Part shown: positions 16,388 through 24,952 of the stretch, one piece after another
How the letters are laid out: every line of letters begins with the position of its first letter
How positions within the stretch are numbered: the first letter of the stretch is position 1
From: Alistipes sp. UBA936
Lineage (GTDB): Bacteria; Bacteroidota; Bacteroidia; Bacteroidales; Rikenellaceae
Length of the DNA: 64,000 nt
Direction: 5' to 3'
Assembly (NCBI GenBank): GCA_002293505.1
Contig: DBDI01000030.1
Span: forward strand, 81,459-145,458
The notes under the pieces: model-generated
What the model saw: the letters and a program-made list of their open reading frames with translations, nothing else
Told to the model about the DNA's origin: nothing
The model's database searches: none
Program-made: the position numbers and the translations under genes

Positions 16388-18042
16388 TATGTGTGCCTTG
16401 GCCTTAAACTTTCGCGTAAATAAAACCACGCCGTCAACGCTGCCATAGTTCCGTAACTCGCAAAGACCATCCACAGCGGCATCGTCCACTCTACATAAGC
16501 TCCCGATACGCCTGCAACAGACTCAATCACAGTGTTTTGCAACCACGCAGGCACACCGACGAGCCATCGGAACGTAGGCGCAAGAAACGACAGAGGAAAA
16601 ATCAGCCAAAGCGCAGAAAATGAGACTATCAAATGCGCCGTAACGATTACAATCGGATTCAACACGATCCCGGCCAAAGAAAACACCCCGAAAGTGTTCG
16701 AAACAAGCGGCAAAGCGGCCACGGAGGCGACAAAACCGACGATCAACACGCTCCACAGCGCGTTCAGGGCGCGCCAACGGCTCGCAACGAGCTGATAAAG
16801 TGGTGCAAACCAGGCGATTATGGCTCCGACGGCGACGAACGACAACTGGAAACTGATGTCGAACAACAATCCGGGTCGCACGGCGAGCATCACTAATGCT
16901 GTGCCACACAGTATGTTAGCGCTGGAGTGACCGCGCGAAAACGCGAGCGCCAACTGTACGCCGGTGAACATAATCGCGGCGCGGGTGGCCGATGGTGACA
17001 GGCCGGACAGCGCTGCGAACGCCCAGATTGCGACGACGGCGAGTGCATTTTTGACGAAGAATCCTCCGGGCGCGAACGGCAAAAGATATAGTAACACGTT
17101 GATAATAAGAAATATTATCCCAACGTGGAGCCCCGATACGGCCAACAGGTGTGCCGCGCCGGTTGACGAGTACGCCCGCCGCAACGATGGCGAAAGCGCG
17201 GACCGGTCGCCGGTGGTCATCGCGGCTGCAACGGCGAATGCATCTGTCGCTGCAACGGCAAAAGAATCTGTCGCCGCGGAGGTAGGCGCGTCGGAGGTCG
17301 AAACATCAAATGCATTCTCCGATCCCCCTCTGACGCCCCTCAGACCGCGAATTCGAGCGGAAGCGGCGGCCTGCAATTTCTTGAACCGTGCGCCGAGACT
17401 GAGTCGTGCCCCGAAACCAAGCCGCGAGCCAAGTCCCGAACCTGAACCCGATCCGAGCCTCGACTCGATGGCGACCGTCGGGCGCGAAAACGGCGTTATA
17501 TACGTGCGTCCAACGTACCCGCGCGCCCGCATCAGGCGCGAATAACTTGCTGAAACAGAATCTATTGGATTGACGTAACCGGTGAACGAAATGCGCTCGC
17601 CGACATCAAAATTCCACATCGTGTCGATCGCCACCAGCAGCCGCTCACCCGACGGAACGACGCGCCCGGAGGCGTTCATCCACCGCCCGCCGCGCCACGA
17701 GGGAACATCCGTGAGAAGAACCTGAATTCTCATTCTTTCTCCCTGAGGGAGAGTGCTTTGCGGGGTATGAAACCGCGCCACGGCTGCTCCGAAAAACAAC
17801 AAAGTAAGACCTATATAAAGTGTCGCGATCCGCCCGCCTGCAACCAATGCTACGCCGCACGCCGCACCGCAAACAATTGCACACGTAATCCACACGTACA
17901 AAGGTATTTGCGTAAGGAAACTGCCGGTCAGAATCCCGCCCGCGACAGGTACCAACGCCAGCAGCAACGGAACAGTGCGAAGTTTTTCGACCGCCGCCCA
18001 GCCTCCCGCGGTGGCGCGAACATCAGATTTTTCGGTGGACAT
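16387..18042 (-). CDS. comEC: ComEC/Rec2-family DNA uptake channel protein
   Basis: 551 residues. Several N-terminal membrane segments, a DUF4131-type soluble stretch, then the competence domain with the signature AAHLLAVSGLHVG and a further set of membrane helices (LSGLSPSATRAAIMF, GLLFDISFQLSFVAVGAI). The C-terminal metallo-beta-lactamase domain found in many ComEC proteins is absent, as in several Bacteroidota. Residues 194-276 are low-complexity (Gly/Ser, then Ala/Ser) and interrupt the junction before TTGDRSAL. Role: inner-membrane channel for single-stranded DNA during transformation. The upstream gene is yifB/comM, also linked to transformation. Confidence 0.85.
   Translation of the reverse strand: MSTEKSDVRATAGGWAAVEKLRTVPLLLALVPVAGGILTGSFLTQIPLYVWITCAIVCGAACGVALVAGGRIATLYIGLTLLFFGAAVARFHTPQSTLPQGERMRIQVLLTDVPSWRGGRWMNASGRVVPSGERLLVAIDTMWNFDVGERISFTGYVNPIDSVSASYSRLMRARGYVGRTYITPFSRPTVAIESRLGSGSGSGLGSRLGFGARLSLGARFKKLQAAASARIRGLRGVRGGSENAFDVSTSDAPTSAATDSFAVAATDAFAVAAAMTTGDRSALSPSLRRAYSSTGAAHLLAVSGLHVGIIFLIINVLLYLLPFAPGGFFVKNALAVVAIWAFAALSGLSPSATRAAIMFTGVQLALAFSRGHSSANILCGTALVMLAVRPGLLFDISFQLSFVAVGAIIAWFAPLYQLVASRWRALNALWSVLIVGFVASVAALPLVSNTFGVFSLAGIVLNPIVIVTAHLIVSFSALWLIFPLSFLAPTFRWLVGVPAWLQNTVIESVAGVSGAYVEWTMPLWMVFASYGTMAALTAWFYLRESLRPRHT
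17215..17463 (-). repeat. Low-complexity insertion with degenerate hexamers in comEC
   Basis: The coding strand begins with degenerate hexamers of the GGCTCG/GGTTCG type (Gly-Ser-rich). A G-rich RGLRGVRGG segment and Ala/Ser/Asp repeats (DSFAVAATDAFAVAA) follow. It lies between the soluble N-terminal region and the competence domain. Confidence 0.65.
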
Positions 18043-18060
18043 TGGCCCTTTTTTCGATTC

Positions 18061-18202
18061 AAAAAAGAGCCCTCGGTCATTTAATGGGCCTCAAACCAGT
18101 AAACACAAAGCAGTTACATTTTTTGCAAGCGCACCCGAGGGCAAAACCTCGGCGCTTGCAAAAAACGCACCATATCTAATGTTCTACTACTGGTTTGAGA
18201 CC
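18061..18202 (-). ncRNA. Structured RNA candidate between yifB and comEC, possibly 6S-like
   Basis: No protein gene fits here, yet the sequence is highly structured. A perfect 12-bp outer stem pairs 18188-18199 with 18090-18101 (TACTGGTTTGAG/CTCAAACCAGTA). Inside it is a large internal loop (22 nt and 17 nt), then a perfect 14-bp stem (18152-18165 with 18119-18132, GCGCTTGCAAAAAA/TTTTTTGCAAGCGC) capped by a further 5-bp CCTCG/CGAGG stem with a 6-nt loop. On the minus strand a -7 box TATCTTTG (18215-18208) puts the 5' end near 18202, and a GGGCTCTTTTTT run ends near 18061. Closing stem, big central bubble and terminal hairpin are the architecture of 6S RNA, but no conserved primary sequence was recognised. 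A comEC leader or attenuator is the alternative. Confidence 0.55.
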
Positions 18203-18205
18203 GGG

Positions 18206-18215
18206 CACAAAGATA
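18206..18215 (-). promoter_or_regulatory. -7 box for the 18061-18202 RNA
   Basis: TATCTTTGTG on the minus strand, six to seven nt upstream of the outer stem and 33 nt after the yifB stop. Confidence 0.5.
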
Positions 18216-18248
18216 CGAAAAAAATCCGCGCCCGCAACCGTCCTCGAC

Positions 18249-19859
18249 TCAGCGCCCCCAGCTGTCTCGGTCGAGCGATCTGTAGTTTATTGCTTCGGCT
18301 ATGTGTGCCGGCGCAATCTCACCCGCAGCCCCCGCAGCACCCGACCCTGCCCCCGCCACACCCGAACCACCCCCAGGCCCAGCCCCCGCGGCTCCCAGAT
18401 CTGCTATCGTCCTCGCCACTTTGATGATCCTGTCGTAGGCCCTGGCCGACAATGACAGCCGTTCCATCGCCATCTCCAACACCCTCCCTGCTTCTGGCGT
18501 CAGGGTACAAAACTGCCGTAGCATCTTGCTGTTCATCATTGCGTTGGTGTGCACACCCGGACACTCCGCAAAACGCCGCGACTGCACCTCTCTCGCCGCG
18601 ATCACCCTCGCCCTGATCTCCGCAGACCCCTCGGCCACCGCACCGGTAGAGATCTCCGCGAGCGGTACCGGCGTCACTTCTATATGTAGATCTATTCGGT
18701 CCATTAGCGGGCCCGAGATTCTGTTCAGATATCGAAACACTGCTCCTCCGCCGCACACACACTCCTTTGTCGGATGGTTGTAATACCCACAAGGACAGGG
18801 GTTCATCGCCGCCACGAGCGTAAAATTGGCCGGATACTCCACACTGTACTTCGCCCTCGCGACCCTGATCGCCTTGTCTTCCAGCGGCTGCCTGAGCACT
18901 TCCAGCGCCGACCGCCCGAACTCCGGTAGCTCATCCAGAAACAGCACCCCATTGTGCGCCAGCGACACCTCTCCCGGTTGCGGCGACGAGCCTCCTCCAA
19001 TCAAAGCCACCCTCGAGGTCAGGTGATGCGGCGACCTGAACGGCCTCGTCCGTAGCAGCCCCCTGACCGAACCCAGCTTTCCCGCCACCGAGTGTATCTT
19101 TGTGGTTTCCAGCGCTTCGTCCGGCGACATCGGCGGTAAAATGGACGGTAGCCTTCGCGCCAGCATCGTCTTTCCCGAGCCAGGCGAGCCGATCATAATC
19201 ACATTGTGCCCTCCCGCGGCGGCAATTTCCAGCGCCCTCTTCACGTGCGCCTGCCCCTTGACATCGCTGAAATCCTCTGCAAAATCCCCCGCCGCCGCTC
19301 CAAAACTCCCAAAATCCTCTCCCACAGAATATGGTGCCGGTTCGATCTCTTCCTCGCCGTTCAGAAAATCCGCTGCTTGCCTCAATGTCTCCACTCCTAT
19401 CACCTCCAGCCCCTGAACCACAGCTGCTTCCGGTACATTATCCACCGGCACGATCACTCCCCGAAACCCTCCTCGCCTCGCCTCCACTGCCACCGACAGT
19501 ACTCCCTTTACCGGCTTCACACCTCCGTCCAGCGACAGCTCGCCCACCACCACATACTCTCCCAGTCGCCTCGCATCGACCTGCTCCGACGCAGCTAATA
19601 TCGCCACTGCAATCGGTAGATCGAATCCCGAGCCCTCTTTTCTCACATCTGCCGGCGCGAGATTCACCACCAGCCTCTTTCCCGGCATCCTCATCTCGCT
19701 TCCCGCGAATGCTGCTCTGATCCTGTCCTGACTCTCCTTGATTGCGTTGTCCGGTAGCCCCACCAGAAACATTCCCAGTCCTGCTCCGACCGTTGCTTCG
19801 ACCTGCACCCCCATCGCATCTATCCCGTGGAGCGTCGCCGTGTGAACCTTAACGAACAT
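18249..19859 (-). CDS. YifB/ComM-family Mg-chelatase-like AAA+ ATPase
   Basis: 536 residues. An N-terminal ribosomal-S5-like ChlI domain (MFVKVHTATLHGIDAMGV...VGLPDNAIKESQDRIRAA), Walker A GSPGSGKT (224-231), Walker B LFLDELPEF, a CXCGYY cysteine pair (PCPCGYYNHPTKECVCGG) in the zinc-like hairpin, and a C-terminal Mg-chelatase domain. ComM homologues are helicases that extend heteroduplex during natural transformation. Residues 489-514 form a Gly/Ala-rich insert (GAAGAGPGGGSGVAG...) within the C-terminal helices. Adjacent to comEC with only the RNA candidate between them. Confidence 0.9.
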   Translation of the reverse strand: MFVKVHTATLHGIDAMGVQVEATVGAGLGMFLVGLPDNAIKESQDRIRAAFAGSEMRMPGKRLVVNLAPADVRKEGSGFDLPIAVAILAASEQVDARRLGEYVVVGELSLDGGVKPVKGVLSVAVEARRGGFRGVIVPVDNVPEAAVVQGLEVIGVETLRQAADFLNGEEEIEPAPYSVGEDFGSFGAAAGDFAEDFSDVKGQAHVKRALEIAAAGGHNVIMIGSPGSGKTMLARRLPSILPPMSPDEALETTKIHSVAGKLGSVRGLLRTRPFRSPHHLTSRVALIGGGSSPQPGEVSLAHNGVLFLDELPEFGRSALEVLRQPLEDKAIRVARAKYSVEYPANFTLVAAMNPCPCGYYNHPTKECVCGGGAVFRYLNRISGPLMDRIDLHIEVTPVPLAEISTGAVAEGSAEIRARVIAAREVQSRRFAECPGVHTNAMMNSKMLRQFCTLTPEAGRVLEMAMERLSLSARAYDRIIKVARTIADLGAAGAGPGGGSGVAGAGSGAAGAAGEIAPAHIAEAINYRSLDRDSWGR

Positions 19860-19864
19860 CCCCC

Positions 19865-21610
19865 TTACCGCGACTTGATAATCTCTATCGCCTTCTCCAA
19901 CAGTTCGTCGCGCCCTGCTCGCACCCCCTCCAGAGTCGGCTCGATGGGGTAGTCTATGCGTACTCCGACCCGTTGTGTATTCGTTCCGTCGGGATAGTAC
20001 ACACCCAGACTCGAGAACGAGGTGCCCAGATTTCTCGGTAAGGGCAGACGTACAATATCTCCGTCCGCTCCGGCTGTTTGCGATCCCACTACGATTGTGT
20101 TCGGCACGGCTTGAAACGCCATCGTCGTGTACTCGGCCTGACTTTGCGTCTGTGCATTCACCAGTACCACGACTGTGCCTGTGTATGCATTTCCACCCGC
20201 TTCTCCAAACGAGTTCGTTCTTTCCTGATAGTATCCAGGCAAAGAACCGTTCGGGAAGGTAAGCGTCACGAACTTTGCCTCTCCTGGTACGAAATACCTG
20301 CCTACGAAATCATATATCATATAATTAGACGGATAGCACCTCATATCGATCACTATTCCCTTCGTCCCCGCAAACTGTGCCATTATCGCTCCCGCGTCGC
20401 TATTGCGGTACTTCGCCGGATAAAGATACCCGATCGTTCCATCCTCTATCAGTTCGTGGTAGGTTTTTTCTTGTAGCCAGTCGACTCCTATATAGTATGC
20501 ATCCACAATATGGATTGGTGCGACGTTCATTGTGATCCTCTCTCCGTTCCTCTCGATAACTATGTTCTGCACCTCGTCGTTGTCAACACCTGTCGCCAGA
20601 TCGGCTGCATCGCGCCTCAGTACACTTTCGTTCGAGGCGGATATGTACTTTCGCGCGAGTTCCACAAAGTATTCGGGCGTGTTTCCCGAGATCGAAATTA
20701 TCTCGTCTCCCAACTCGAACGGCGAAATTCCTTCCTCGTCGGCAAATTTATCTGCGTCTGTCACCACGAGCTTCCCCTCCACGAACCCCAGTACCACTGG
20801 TAGCTTGAACCACTTGTTGAGCCTGTTCTCGTCCATAAACGAGTGCGTATCGCTTAGTTCCGCTATCAGCTCCGCGGTGGTCATTACGTGTTCGTCTTCG
20901 GAGTCCATCGTGACATACCTTGGCACATACTCCACCAGCACATCGCTCCACTTTTTGTTGGTCATTCCCACACTTGGGAAGTAGTACTCGGCCATATTCC
21001 ACAGCCTGAACAGCGTCAGCAGCGCATATCCCGTATCCTTATCCCAGGTTTCTTCGGGCCAGTGGAGTGATTCGCCCAGCTCGAAGTTGACGAGCCTCCC
21101 TTGTCGGATTGTCGCATAGTAGTTTGTCCCGTTTCTAACGGCCAGCTTGATCTCATTAAGCCTCTCCGATAGCTCTTTTCCCAACAGTGCTTCATCGTCC
21201 AGCCACCCCAGCTCGGCTGTGGGTTTCTGGCCGGAGATCCATTGCTCCATCCAATCCGCTGTTTGAATTTTCCCGAAACTCTCCACCCACTCGAGTAGTA
21301 TCTCTTTGCATTCGCTCTTCGTCGCTCCCGCCACTTTCGGTAGCAACTCGAACAGCTCATAGTCGGCTTTGATCGCCGTATCGCTGAACTTCGGGTGGTA
21401 GTACTTTACATACCCCCACACTTTTCCCAACAACACAAGATTATCCACCACCTGCGCGTCGGCTTCCTCGATGTAGAATCCCGAACCTGTCAGATAGTCG
21501 CCCTCGTACCTTGGAGGAACCACCGTCGGTCCATCGTTCTCGCAGCTCGTCATCGTCATCGCTGCCACGAGCATCACTCCCAGCAGTCCCAAAAATCTAA
21601 GTCTCAGCAT
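19865..21610 (-). CDS. S41-family (tail-specific) peptidase lipoprotein
   Basis: 581 residues. Signal peptide with lipobox AMTMTSC (Cys about 23), an N-terminal helical region typical of large Bacteroidota S41 proteins (LLGKVWGYVKYYHPKF), a PDZ-like segment (FELGDEIISISG), and the catalytic domain. The latter carries GIVIDMRCYPSN and the nucleophile region VNAQTQSQAEYT, with the candidate catalytic Ser in SQAE; a GSQTAGADG loop follows. A probable periplasmic or surface serine protease; its substrate is unknown. It sits 26 bp after dnaB and 5 bp before yifB and is probably co-transcribed with both. Confidence 0.85.
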   Translation of the reverse strand: MLRLRFLGLLGVMLVAAMTMTSCENDGPTVVPPRYEGDYLTGSGFYIEEADAQVVDNLVLLGKVWGYVKYYHPKFSDTAIKADYELFELLPKVAGATKSECKEILLEWVESFGKIQTADWMEQWISGQKPTAELGWLDDEALLGKELSERLNEIKLAVRNGTNYYATIRQGRLVNFELGESLHWPEETWDKDTGYALLTLFRLWNMAEYYFPSVGMTNKKWSDVLVEYVPRYVTMDSEDEHVMTTAELIAELSDTHSFMDENRLNKWFKLPVVLGFVEGKLVVTDADKFADEEGISPFELGDEIISISGNTPEYFVELARKYISASNESVLRRDAADLATGVDNDEVQNIVIERNGERITMNVAPIHIVDAYYIGVDWLQEKTYHELIEDGTIGYLYPAKYRNSDAGAIMAQFAGTKGIVIDMRCYPSNYMIYDFVGRYFVPGEAKFVTLTFPNGSLPGYYQERTNSFGEAGGNAYTGTVVVLVNAQTQSQAEYTTMAFQAVPNTIVVGSQTAGADGDIVRLPLPRNLGTSFSSLGVYYPDGTNTQRVGVRIDYPIEPTLEGVRAGRDELLEKAIEIIKSR

Positions 21611-21636
21611 AATATCTGTATTTTGAAATTTTTCCC

Positions 21637-23154
21637 TTAAAACGGCGACTCGTCGTAGCCTCCTCCTCCGCCGGAGCCCTCGTAGCCGCCGCCCCCTCCA
21701 TACCCCCCGCCCGAGCTTCCTCCGCCATCTATCGAGCTGCCCACTTCTCCGAACTCTTCGTCGAAATCCACAAACCGCGCTTGTTCTTTTCTGAACTTCA
21801 GCCTCACCGTGTCTGTTGCTCCGTTTCTGTGCTTGGCTATTATGAACTCCGCCAGTCCCGGCGGTAGGGGCATATTTTCCTCGTCCACCTTCATTCCGAA
21901 ATACTCGGGCCTGTGTATGAACGCCACAATGTCTGCATCCTGCTCAATCGCTCCCGACTCTCTCAGGTCGCTCAACTGTGGCTTCTTGCTTCCGCCTCTT
22001 AGTTCGGCTGCACGGTTCAGCTGCGACAGGGCTATGATCGGTACATTCAGCTCTTTTGCAATTGCCTTCAGCGTTCTCGATATTCCTGCTACTTCTTGCT
22101 CTCTGTTTCCTCTCGCATCTTGCGAGCCTGTCATCAGTTGTAGATAGTCTATCACTATCAGTTTTATGTCGTGTTGGGTTCTCAGCCTCCTTGCTTTCGA
22201 GCGGAACTCGTACACCGACAGTGCCGGCGTGTCGTCTATGAACAGCGGCGCCACCCTCAGATCCTTTATCGAATCCTCCAAGTGCCTCCATTGCTCCGGC
22301 GTTAGCTTTCCCGTCTTCACATCCTTTCCATCCAGCCCCGATTCCGACACCAACAGCCTCATCATCAGTTGCCTTGCATTCATTTCCAGCGAGAAGAACG
22401 CCACCGGTACTCCATAGTCCACTGCCATATTTCTCGCCATCGAGAGCGTGAAGGCTGTCTTTCCCATCGACGGCCTCGCTGCCACAATCACCAGGTCGCT
22501 CGGTTGCCATCCCAAGGTCACTCTGTCTATTCCCGTGAATCCCGACGGTACTCCGTTGAATTGCCCATCGCTCTTCGACGCCTCCTCTATCGCTTCCAGC
22601 GTCCGCCTCAATACATCCGCTGCCGATTGCACCGAGCGTTGCATATGCCCTTCCGAGACGTGATAGATCTCATTCTCCGCATAGTCGATCAGATCCGTCA
22701 CATCGGTGCTCTCGTCATACGACCTTTTCTGTATCTCCGTCGATGCCCTGATCAGTTCCCTCTGTACAAACTTCTGTGCAATGATCTTCGCGTGATACTC
22801 CACGTGCGCTGCCGAGCCCACCCTCTGCGTCAGTTCTGCCAGGAACGCTGCTCCTCCCACTTCTTTCAGCTTTCCATCCGCCTTCAGCCTCTCCGTCACG
22901 GTATACAGGTCGATCGGATTCAGCTCCGCGCTCAGACTCTCTATTGCTTTGAATATCGTCCTGTGCGTCTCCTTGTAGAACGCATCCGCGGTCAGGAACT
23001 CCTGTACTGCTATTATGCTGTCTTTTTCCAGCATTAGCGCTCCCAGTATCGCTTCTTCCAGTTCGACCGCTTGCGGTGGTACCAGTCCACCCTCTTCGAG
23101 CATTCGCTCGTAGCTTTCTCTGTTTTGTTGACGTGGTGTATAGTTTTTCGCCAT
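21637..23154 (-). CDS. dnaB: Replicative DNA helicase DnaB
   Basis: 505 residues. N-terminal DnaG-interaction domain (VPPQAVELEEAILGALMLEKD), linker, and RecA-like C-terminal domain with Walker A ARPSMGKT (226-233), FFSLEM, LIVIDYLQLM (Walker B) and SQLNRAAELRGGSKKPQLSDLRESGAIEQDAD. No intein. The C terminus is a Gly-rich tail (about residues 470-500) ending YDESPF, resembling an acidic-tip tail. The -7 box TAACTTTGT at 23169-23161 includes the TAA stop of ygiQ, and the ATG is only 6 nt downstream of it. Confidence 0.96.
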   Translation of the reverse strand: MAKNYTPRQQNRESYERMLEEGGLVPPQAVELEEAILGALMLEKDSIIAVQEFLTADAFYKETHRTIFKAIESLSAELNPIDLYTVTERLKADGKLKEVGGAAFLAELTQRVGSAAHVEYHAKIIAQKFVQRELIRASTEIQKRSYDESTDVTDLIDYAENEIYHVSEGHMQRSVQSAADVLRRTLEAIEEASKSDGQFNGVPSGFTGIDRVTLGWQPSDLVIVAARPSMGKTAFTLSMARNMAVDYGVPVAFFSLEMNARQLMMRLLVSESGLDGKDVKTGKLTPEQWRHLEDSIKDLRVAPLFIDDTPALSVYEFRSKARRLRTQHDIKLIVIDYLQLMTGSQDARGNREQEVAGISRTLKAIAKELNVPIIALSQLNRAAELRGGSKKPQLSDLRESGAIEQDADIVAFIHRPEYFGMKVDEENMPLPPGLAEFIIAKHRNGATDTVRLKFRKEQARFVDFDEEFGEVGSSIDGGGSSGGGYGGGGGYEGSGGGGGYDESPF

Positions 23155-23160
23155 AGGTGT

Positions 23161-23169
23161 ACAAAGTTA
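23161..23169 (-). promoter_or_regulatory. dnaB -7 box formed from the ygiQ stop codon
   Basis: TAACTTTGT reads from the TAA stop of ygiQ into the 12-bp gap. The expected start lies 2-3 nt before the dnaB ATG. Confidence 0.55.
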
Positions 23170-24915
23170 CGAAAAAAAGTATTCTTTCTGCCTCTTTTTC
23201 TCCTTCGGATTTCGCGCCACATATAGTTTTTGGCCCGTGTACGGATTCCTTCCCGTGTGGAACATCACGGATGCGAGTGTCATCGGCGTCGGGGTGAAGT
23301 CCTGTACTTGCTCTGTTTTGAGCCTCAGGCGTCGCGTTTTTTCTCCCAGCCTTCTCATATCTTCTTCCGTGCATCCCGGATGGCTCGAAATGAAATAGGG
23401 TATCAGTTGCGTTTTCAGCCCCTCGTCCGAGCAAATTTTTCTGAAGTCCGCATTCAGTTTTTCGAACCCGCCCCACGACGGCTTTCTCATCAACCGCAAC
23501 ACGTGTTCTTCGGTATGTTCCGGCGCAACCTTCAGCCTCCCCGAGGTGTGATTCACGATCACTTCCCGCAGATATTTTTTCCCGCCGTCGGCCGGATCGA
23601 AAAGATCGTATCGAATTCCGCTCCCGATGAAGATTTTTTTGACCGGAGTGTAAAATTTTTTTACACGAGTGTCAAAAATTTTTACACTTTTGGCAGCTCC
23701 GTACAAATCGAGTAATCGGCCGTGATTTCGGTCGAGATTTCCACATACTTTCGGGGTCAGACAACTCGGCCGTCGACACTTTTCACATACCGTAATATCC
23801 TTGCCTCCAAGCCCATACATATTTGCCGACGGGCCTCCTATGTCCGAAATGTACCCCTTGAAATATGGCATTTCGGCCACTCTCCGCACCTCTTCCAGTA
23901 CCGAAGCCTCGCTTCTCGACGTTACGAACTTTCCCTGATGCGCCGAGATTGTGCAGAAGCTGCAGCCGCCGAAACAGCCTCTGTGTGAGGTAATTGACGT
24001 TCGGATCATCTCCCAGGCCGGAATATCTCCTCGCCCGTCGTACCGCGGGTGCGGTAACCGCTTGTATGGTAGCTCGTTAGCTCCGTCTAACTGCTCGGTT
24101 GTCATTACAGGATGCGGCGGGTTGACAACCACAAATTGCTGACCCACAGGTTCTACCAACGTTTGCGTCTGATGCATCAGGTTCGACTCTTCCTCGATCC
24201 GCACAAAATTTTCTTCAAATTTTCTCCCATCTCCCACACACTCTTCAAATGAGTTCAGAACCTCCACCCCGTCGAGTCGCGCAACGTAGGCTTCGTCGGC
24301 CAGAAAAGCGACCTGCGGCAGGCGGCGCAACAGTTTGGTGTTGAATCCGTTATGCAACGCGCGGGCGATCTCTACGATCGACTTTTCGCCCATCCCGTAG
24401 GCCACCACATCGGCTCCGCTGTCGACCAAAATCGAGGGCCGCAGCCCATCGTCCCAGTAATCATAATGCGTCAGCCGCCGCAGCGAAGCCTCGATTCCCC
24501 CGAGTACGACCGGCGTGTGTGGGTATAACTGCTTGAGTATGCGCGAGTAAACCGTTGCGGCGCGATCTGGTCGACGGCCCGCCCTGCCCCCCGGCGTGTA
24601 TGCGTCGTCGCTTCGTAGGCGCTTGGCGGCGGTGTAATGATTCACCATCGAATCCATCGCCCCGGCAGTCACCCCGAAGAACATCCGCGGCGCGCCGAGC
24701 TTGCGAAAATCCCGCAGGTCGTCCTGCCAGTTGGGCTGTGGAATGATCGCAACTCGCAGACCCTCAGCCTCCAACACTCGTCCCATAACAGCCGCGCCGA
24801 ACGAGGGATGGTCGATGTAGGCGTCGCCGCTGACCAGGATCACATCCACCGCGTCCCATCCCCGCGCCTCGACCTCACGGGCGCTCGTCGGCAACCATCC
24901 TTCTGTGTTTTTCAT
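23167..24915 (-). CDS. YgiQ-family radical SAM protein
   Basis: 582 residues. N-terminal B12-binding-like/UPF0313 region (WDAVDVILVSGDAYIDHPSFGAAVMGRVLEAEG), then the radical SAM cluster C314-X3-C318-X2-C321 (GCFGGCSFC), and the family block GSGIRYDL. YgiQ proteins have no settled function. Residues 410-424 contain a 7-residue tandem duplication (VKIFDTR, VKKFYTP) in front of the native VKKIF strand, encoded by an AT-rich 21-bp repeat. The ATG lies 3 nt after a TAACTTTGC box. First gene of the run ygiQ-dnaB-S41-yifB. Confidence 0.88.
   Translation of the reverse strand: MKNTEGWLPTSAREVEARGWDAVDVILVSGDAYIDHPSFGAAVMGRVLEAEGLRVAIIPQPNWQDDLRDFRKLGAPRMFFGVTAGAMDSMVNHYTAAKRLRSDDAYTPGGRAGRRPDRAATVYSRILKQLYPHTPVVLGGIEASLRRLTHYDYWDDGLRPSILVDSGADVVAYGMGEKSIVEIARALHNGFNTKLLRRLPQVAFLADEAYVARLDGVEVLNSFEECVGDGRKFEENFVRIEEESNLMHQTQTLVEPVGQQFVVVNPPHPVMTTEQLDGANELPYKRLPHPRYDGRGDIPAWEMIRTSITSHRGCFGGCSFCTISAHQGKFVTSRSEASVLEEVRRVAEMPYFKGYISDIGGPSANMYGLGGKDITVCEKCRRPSCLTPKVCGNLDRNHGRLLDLYGAAKSVKIFDTRVKKFYTPVKKIFIGSGIRYDLFDPADGGKKYLREVIVNHTSGRLKVAPEHTEEHVLRLMRKPSWGGFEKLNADFRKICSDEGLKTQLIPYFISSHPGCTEEDMRRLGEKTRRLRLKTEQVQDFTPTPMTLASVMFHTGRNPYTGQKLYVARNPKEKKRQKEYFFS
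23629..23685 (-). repeat. 21-bp tandem repeat inside ygiQ
   Basis: Two 21-bp units (23665-23685 and 23644-23664) followed by a 15-bp partial unit (23629-23643). All three begin GTMAAAAA-like, are AT-rich, and are themselves near-palindromic (GTGTAAA...TTTACAC). They stand out in a GC-rich gene. Confidence 0.75.
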
Positions 24916-24918
24916 TGC

Positions 24919-24948
24919 GCAAAGTTATGTAATTTTCGCTACTTTTGC
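24919..24948. promoter_or_regulatory. Divergent promoter pair, ygiQ (-) / EamA transporter (+)
   Basis: TAACTTTGC (24927-24919, minus) ends 3 nt before the ygiQ ATG. TACTTTTGC (24940-24948, plus) ends 4 nt before a GTG start. Both transcripts should begin at the start codon. Confidence 0.65.
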
Positions 24949-24952
24949 GCCC

